In this document: piece after piece, positions 57,673 through 64,000 of the stretch
Numbering within the stretch: position 1 is the stretch's first letter
Layout of the letters: each line of letters starts with the position of its first letter
Assembly (NCBI GenBank): GCA_914767715.1
Contig: OU612066.1
Location: 24,958,283-25,022,282, forward strand
Direction of reading: 5' to 3'
Source of the DNA: Membranipora membranacea
Lineage: Eukaryota; Bryozoa; Gymnolaemata; Cheilostomatida; Membraniporidae
Length of the DNA stretch: 64,000 nucleotides
Program-made: the position numbers and the translations under genes
Notes under the pieces: generated by a model
Told to the model about the DNA's origin: nothing
What the model saw: only the letters and a program-made list of their open reading frames with translations
Databases searched by the model: none

Positions 57673-60600
57673 ATGGATATAGATGATGTGTATATCCGCA
57701 CAGGAGAGTTCGGCAAGTTTCAATGGCGTGCCTTCATAGCTCTTTGTCTCGGCTCCATGTTTGCCGGGACAGAAATGGTGCAAAATATATTTGCAAGTGC
57801 AGTTCCAGCTGTGAAAAAGTGTGTAACAGATGGCCTTGACCCATGTGATGAGAAATGTCAGGAGATCTTATTTCCTGAAGATCAATTTCAATCATTTGCC
57901 ACAGAGGTAGGTGGAATAAAGCTAGAATTAAATGACTCCATTTAAATGTATACATGTGGGTTCGACTCATAATTAAATGTTTTGATGACAGTAAATTACC
58001 TGGTTTGTACATTTTTCATCTTTCATTTCTTTGTTTGAGTCAATAAAAATTGAAAATTTCAATATGATAGGCCCTATAGTAGTATAGTAGCATGTCACAC
58101 TTATGTTCACAAAGTCTCTAGACTAGCTAGCGAGATTGTATTTCCTAGTTTCATCGTTCCGAGCCCTTAATCCAGACGATATAAGGAGATATCAATTAAG
58201 ATTGATATTTCCTTGTTCAAGCTCCTGCGTCTCCTAGAGTTTGTGGATCATCTTTAACAATAACTCATTGTAGATCTTGCCAAGTAATAGCTTTTCAATC
58301 AAAGCTCACTCTATCATGATTACGTGTGAACTTAATGTGGTGTTTCAATTTTAGTGGAAGATGACATGCGGTGCAGGGTTGGCAGCTGCCCAGAGTACTC
58401 AGTCTATCTTCATGGCAGGTGTTATGGTTGGGTCTTCCTTAGTGGGAGGCATTGGTGACACATATGGCAGGTTTCCAGCAGTGATCGGCTGTCAGTTTGG
58501 TTGTGGTTTCTTTGGATTCATCAGCTCGTTTGCCACCAGTTGGGTGCCCTATGTCGTGCTCAGGTGAATTTATAGTTTTAGTTGATTGATAATTTAAAAA
58601 TGTGAGATTCTGCTTAAACTACTGCTGTTAGTCAGCACACTGACATCAAGACCAAACTATTATCATGTGTATCTCTGATCATTTGAATCAATTTAGTACA
58701 AGGCCCTAACACTAACCTGTCCCTTATTAGTAAAATTAAACACGGTTGACACACCGAAGTCCTTGTGATGCAACACATGCTATGTGCATAATTTCACTCT
58801 CTATCGATCAGAGATATACCTGCAATAGTATATCGTCAGCAGTGTGGTAAGTCAGAGAATCATGTGCACATGGAATTTTGTATAATTCACAGATAACTAT
58901 TTGAGGCTTTCATCTCAGAATTTTCACCTAATCGGCAAATAATTTGCACAAACTGATTGTCAAAATCAGGATGTGAATTCATTAAACTAGGTGAAACGGT
59001 GACGTTCTTTTAATTTATCTATCACACTATCTCCTAGTCCAAGGATTCCACTTCCTGAGCTGACAATCAGGTTCTGCATATAAATTGCATGACAATTCCA
59101 AGATTAAAGTCTCAACATGTTGTATTTGAGCTATACCGAATTCAATGAGCACAAATTTCCCTGACTGCAGTAGTTTCTTAGTTCAAATCTTGTTATGCGC
59201 TGTCTGACTTGAGATAGCATTGATGAGAAATTCAAAAGTCATGCTATCAGAGAATGGTAGATTTATGGCGCTGGTTCCGACGTTACAAGGAAAACTGTCA
59301 CTGAAAGTAAAATAACATATGACATTGCTGATAATACTTGACGGACAGACACCAAATAATGTATAGCTTAACTCAGCTTGAGAATATTGTTTTTCGCCAA
59401 GACATTGACCAATATTACCCATTTATTAATGAATTATTCATTGAATAATTCTTGAGCCAACTGGTTCCCTCTATCTTTCATCCAACCTGATTTGAGAACT
59501 CCAATATTCATGGAGCCTTGCATCTTAATATTAGTCTCAGGAATACTATACTATACTATATTTGCTGTCCGTCTAGGTAGACGATGACAGCACCGAGGTG
59601 CGGCATAGGAAGAGGTTTATAGTGACGACTAGGTTTCCAGGTCGTTAGTGCCACTTTTCAACCACTGACAGCGAAGCATAGCGCCACAAGTCCGGAGCTG
59701 CAGTGGTTGATGACAGCATCCTCCTGTATAGAGCTATACCATACAGGAGGGTTCTTTAATCTGCATGCACGATGGTGTTGTACATACAGAAGACCTCCAT
59801 TATTTATTGTCCTGATCCGAAGGGACTGTGTGATCAGTCAAAGTCGAAAGGACTTTCGGTCCCGGCCGGGGTTTGAACCCACAACCGGCTGGTCAAGTGG
59901 CAGACACGCTAACCACTGCACCAAACTGACAGGAATACTAAACCCAGAAAAAAGCGAATACCAAACGTTTATCAATCCTTTCCATCTCTTTGCAGATTTT
60001 TGACAGGGTTTTTTCTCAGCGGTATAATCACAGTGGGGTTTGTGTTGACATCCGAGCTTGTTGGTCCCAGTAAGAGAGGTATAGTAGGTACCATACCAGC
60101 TCTGGTGTTTGCTCTGGGGATCAGTCTGCTATCTCTAACTGCCTACTGGACTCAGAACTGGAGGACCATGTCAGCTGTACTCGGCATGATGGGAATCTTA
60201 CTCACTCCTCTATTATACTGGTTTGTTTCCTGTTTTTCATGGTTTATTTAGAAGGAATCACAGGGTTACCTTCAAACCTCACTATAAAGTCACCAGACTT
60301 ATAAGTTAATGGCTGTGTTTTCAAAAATAACTTTTTTCACATTTACAAGTCACCACACACTAAAGTCACACACACATAAAAAACCTTATGATCCATTTCG
60401 AAGACATAAATTCTGGAATAAATCTATACACTAACAAGTCACTATCCTTGGCCAATAAATAGGAAAACATGATTTTGTAATTCAACTTCAATCATAAATC
60501 TGGTGACTTTATTGCGAGGTTTTGAGGTAAACGCCTCGAGAGCGCATGGCGTTTCTTGTAAAGGTAGACATGCCTGTCAGTACTCGTTTTGTTGCTACAT

Positions 60601-63135
60601 TGCTATTGTTGGGCATGGTATTTCCTGATAGATTGAATCAACTTTAACTCCACTGACCTCTTGACTGTTAGTGTAGCGTTAGCTCCAATTTTCGGATTAA
60701 GTAGGTCGCACACAAGTTGTTATGTTTCTGCAAGGTCTTCTTTGACAGTCTGAGTATAGTCAGTTGCGCCAAGGTTAAACAAGCCTCACTCCTTTTATTT
60801 TATTAGATTTTATTGTCATTCATTTACATTTATTCGAATTTGACTGGCATTGTGGTGAGGGAATTTGACTTGGATGGTGGTTAGGATAGTTCACGGTCAC
60901 TGTCACGTACATAATGCAGACTGTGCTCTGATCAATTCAGTCTTAGTTTTCCCACATTGTGTCAGACTCCAGTGCAATGATTATCTTCATGTTTTAATTT
61001 TGTTTAGGCTTTACGATGAAAGTCCCCGCTGGCATCTCGGTAAAGGAAATATGGAGAAATGTCAGGCGATACTCAATAAAATCGCTCATCTCAACGGTCA
61101 CCATGATCTCGGCAATTTCAATCTCAAGGTACATAACTTACTTCGCCAGACAGTCTATCACCTGTTGGAACTTTGATATAAAGTGTTCAGCTGGTGAATT
61201 ACCTTTATTGTAATTAAATAACCCAGACATGAACTTGGCGACATTACCAGCATCATTTGAGCCTTTGTAGCGGCATCTTTGTGCACATCTTAACAAAGAA
61301 GTTAAAAATATGTCTAATTGAATATGGGAACATTTGTGCTGGTTGTAGTCCTTTAATGTTGTCTCTTGTGTTCTGGGAACACAATCCTTGAGTTTTGAAA
61401 CATGAAAGCTTCATTGAAAGAATTCATACCTCATACAACCAAGCAGATCTGAATTTCTTGGGTTCTTAGCTAAAACAAGGGGTCATTCAATCAGAATGAC
61501 CGATGCTTTAATCAAAGAAATTATCGCTATCACATCACACAGACAAATCTGTTCCCAAATCACTCACTCAGAATGTATATAGTTCCATCAATGAGCGAGT
61601 AATTTGTGAGCGAGAGGCTAGCTGGGGAGTCTTTCAATAAAAAAACTTTCAAAATCACAATTTGAACTCTCCCTCAGTGAGCGAGAGGCTAGCCGGTCTT
61701 GTTCACTGAGGGAGAGTTCAAATTGTTATATTGCACGTTTTTTATTGAAAGACCACCCTGATTCTAACCTATCAAATGTGAACAATCGTTTTAACTGACC
61801 TTGACATTGTTTTCTTTTGTACAGGTGGCCACCACTACACACTCTGGTAAATCAGACGCATCAATGTTATCACTATTCAAAAATCCTATACTCAGGAAAA
61901 TCTCACTTATACAAATGTTTACATGGTGAGTACGGTCATGTCTGTTGTCAAGTACGCTATTAGGATTTTTGAGGAAGAGTTAGTGGTGTTCAACCATCAG
62001 CCAACCACTCAAGGGTGGTTGGGGGTTGAGCGCCACCTCCCTTATTTGAATGCTTAAGTACTCAAGCTAGCTTTTTATATGATAGGAGATAGGACTAATA
62101 ACATGATATTTAGATACGGTTACTGGAAAATCAATTGATTGAAAGGTCAAAACAGTTTTTTTGGTAAGCTGAAATTCTTTGCTCAAGTTGCTGACCGGAA
62201 AATGCATAATATCTGATGTGCGACGTTAGCTTTTAGGACATACCATACATAGCTTCTTGGGAGAATACAAATACCAAAATTTCTACCATCTTCTTCAAAC
62301 TATTCCTTCTCTGAACGAATAAACACACGGGTAGCCGCGGCAATCCAAATGGCCCAGCACCATCTACATCAATTATTAAAAGTCAAGAAACCCGTGCTTA
62401 CTGGCTGTGTTAACCATTGACCATTAAACCATTACTATGACTGACCTGAAATCCAACATAACTTACCATTAACAATTTCAGACTTTCCGAAGGTGACTAT
62501 CAACATGCATAATCTTCTGCTAGGTCATTGGTATGCCGGTATTGAGATCCCAATCCTAACTTTTTGGAGAAAACTTTAATATTAAAATAGCAGAAGTCTC
62601 TACGTTAGGTAGTAACTTGAGAGCAATGATCGTCATAGGTAAATTACATTTTCTGTGGGGCAGGTGCATCTGTAGTATAGTAAGAAAAGTAACTTTAGTT
62701 GCATACAGTCATCACCGAGTTGATCTTATTGGCGCATGAAAGGTTAGATTGGTTCCACACCTGGTTTGGCTTTATGGTACGGCCAGGGAGTTGTAGACCT
62801 TTGGGCACAAGAAATTGTACCTGTCTTTAAATAGTCTCAGACTCAGAAATACTGTCAGGTGATGCGTTGTTCAACCTGTTGAACTTATCGTGGTATAATC
62901 AGGTAGTTTGATGTAACAAATGACAACTCTATGATATAACTAATAGTAGTATTTTCTATGTCACAGTATGTAAAGATTATGGGTATGATTACAGGTTTAC
63001 ATGTAGCGCAGTATACTACGGATTAACCATAGCCTCAGGAGATATGGGGGGTAATAGATACGTCTCAGTAATACTCAGCTCTGTAGTGGAGATCCCTTCT
63101 AATCTTATAATACTCTATATTATGAATCATCCCAG
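57673..63135 (+). CDS. SLC22-like major facilitator transporter, gene 3 (3' end outside window)
   Basis: Six exons seen: 57673-57906, 58355-58563, 59996-60220, 61008-61128, 61825-61925 and 62995-63135, in phase and corresponding one-to-one with exons 1-6 of genes 1 and 2. Exons 7-9 were not found before 64000 and are expected further right. Motifs: MDIDDVYIRTGEFGKFQWRA, WKMTCGAGLAAAQ, GDTYGRFPAVI (Thr and Tyr replace Arg and Phe of motif A in genes 1-2), SELVGPSKRGIVG, YDESPRWHLGKG and GDMGGNRYVSV. The protein is clearly more diverged than genes 1 and 2 are from each other, so it split off earlier. Substrate unknown. Intron 2 carries a SINE, intron 4 a foldback element. Confidence 0.87.
59549..59929 (-). 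mobile_element. tRNA-derived SINE with 11-bp target-site duplication
   Basis: On the minus strand it starts with a tRNA-like head: TTTGGTGCAGTGGTTAGCG (box A region) and GTGGGTTCAAACCCC (box B). A ~280-bp body follows, and it ends in an ATAGT-repeat tail at about 59549-59560. CAGGAATACTA occurs directly outside both ends (59538-59548 and 59930-59940). It lies in intron 2 of SLC22-like gene 3. Confidence 0.85.
61629..61753. repeat. Foldback element, TTTCAATAAAAAAAC arms
   Basis: Outer arms GTCTTTCAATAAAAAAAC and GTTTTTTATTGAAAGAC, and inner arms CAATTTGAACTCTCCCTCAG and its complement, make a hairpin ~125 bp long with a loop containing GGCTAGCCGGTC. Inserted in intron 4 of SLC22-like gene 3. 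Confidence 0.7.
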
Positions 63136-64000
63136 GTAAGTTGGCGAGTTGGATCTGATCCATAAAAGGAACGCAGATTGTTGTGCCTATGGTTAACTGC
63201 TAAAGTGTCCTGTCAACCGGTTAACATATCAACTTTTGTTGATAAGTATGGTTAACCTAGTCATGGAATTTTACAAACAATTTTGCCCTGAATAAGGCCA
63301 AGAACTAGCAATGCTTTTGTACAATTGCGCATGTATTGATGGTCTAAAAATTGTAGGGATCAAGAAATTTGATACACGTGGCGGCGATGCTCGGCGTGGT
63401 ACCAAAGCTGCGCTCAATTCAAGGCAGGTTTTACCAGACAACATGTGGTATAAATGTCCACTAGTCTGTGAACTGCAGAGGGATGTCATACCCATGACAC
63501 CAGTTAATTCCTCATTTATCCATAAATGCCATGACTGCAGTCTAGCATGTTGTTGGTTTAATAGAGTTACACCAGGTCACGGACCCGCAGTAGTAACTAC
63601 TAACTTCATGACATCATTAACTCACAGATATATTTTGAAGTGGCAACAGCTGTTTTGTAGACCTGTTGTAATGGATCAATAATGGTGAAAATGTGCACTA
63701 CACAGATGAGATGTTTCTAAACTGCTCACTAGGTAGAAGGTTATTAGGCCTGGCTTATTCACTTCCGTTCTTTGGTATAACTTAAGAAAGAGAGTGTGAA
63801 TGAGACAGGTCTTTCATCTTCTCCCGTTTGCATACAATACCTATCCTCACATACGTCGCCCCTAGCTGGTACCACCAGGTTTTTTTGAAAAAAAATCAGA
63901 AATAGCAACGGCTTTGTCTGCGTATGATTTGCCCTAACATCAGCAACTGCTGCCTTTGTCTATCTCATCTTAGAGTAGAACAAATTAACATTTATTAAGG
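63136..64000. other. Intron 6 of SLC22-like gene 3 (continues beyond window)
   Basis: No counterpart of exon 7 (the FGRVRTCSLGLILNG-type exon) is present here. A 123-codon open frame at 63311-63682 has no recognised motif and is probably chance. Confidence 0.45.

Noticed and set aside
63311-63682. 123-codon plus-strand frame rich in Cys and His
   Set aside because: Lies within an intron of SLC22-like gene 3, has no known motif and no nearby acceptor/donor pair that would make it an exon; probably chance.

Overview
This window is AT-rich animal nuclear DNA. The genes are split into many short exons with GT-AG introns. The gene content is an EFCAB10-type axonemal protein, a short-chain collagen C4-like protein, SLC22-type transporters, and an ankyrin-caspase protein. 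That, with Ty3/gypsy, CR1/jockey-like LINE, SINE and MITE debris, points to an invertebrate metazoan. Collagen C4-like genes are familiar from lophotrochozoans, cnidarians and sponges, but the species cannot be fixed from the sequence. All multi-exon models were assembled by eye from reading frame, splice sites and agreement between paralogues.

Layout. (1) 1-6.8 kb: the 5' part of a WD40 gene on the minus strand, facing a complete four-exon EFCAB10-like gene on the plus strand. (2) 7.5-12.6 kb: a LINE fragment, a degenerate ~120-145 bp tandem repeat, and the 3' end of an unrecognised plus-strand gene. (3) 13.6-19.1 kb: a decayed Ty3/gypsy element with 217-bp LTRs, one of them carrying a nested dimeric insertion. 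(4) 19.3-32.1 kb: a segmental duplication. Copy A of a transmembrane collagen C4-like gene is broken (MITE in a coding exon plus small deletions). Copy B is intact at 319 codons. The last exon of the unrecognised plus-strand gene is also present twice (12.4 and 25.9 kb) and flanks the two collagen copies.

(5) 33.2-64 kb: three SLC22-like major-facilitator genes with the same exon plan. Gene 1 (minus, 33.2-44.6 kb) is head-to-head with gene 2 (plus, 46.7-52.9 kb). Gene 3 (plus, 57.7 kb onward) runs off the right edge. Gene 1 has one extra T that shifts the frame of exon 7. Inside its largest intron, on the opposite strand, lies a five-exon gene for a 1071-residue protein with about ten or more degenerate ankyrin-like repeats followed by a caspase-type peptidase domain. 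That domain keeps the His/Cys dyad and both substrate-pocket arginines. This is the most unusual gene in the window.

(6) Repeats: a hairpin MITE family with a TTGACAAGCTTTG arm (about five copies), a second MITE family near the transporter genes (three copies), a ~1.94 kb TTAA-flanked element with ~190-bp inverted ends, two tRNA-derived SINEs (one with an 11-bp target duplication), and two minisatellites placed directly upstream of genes.
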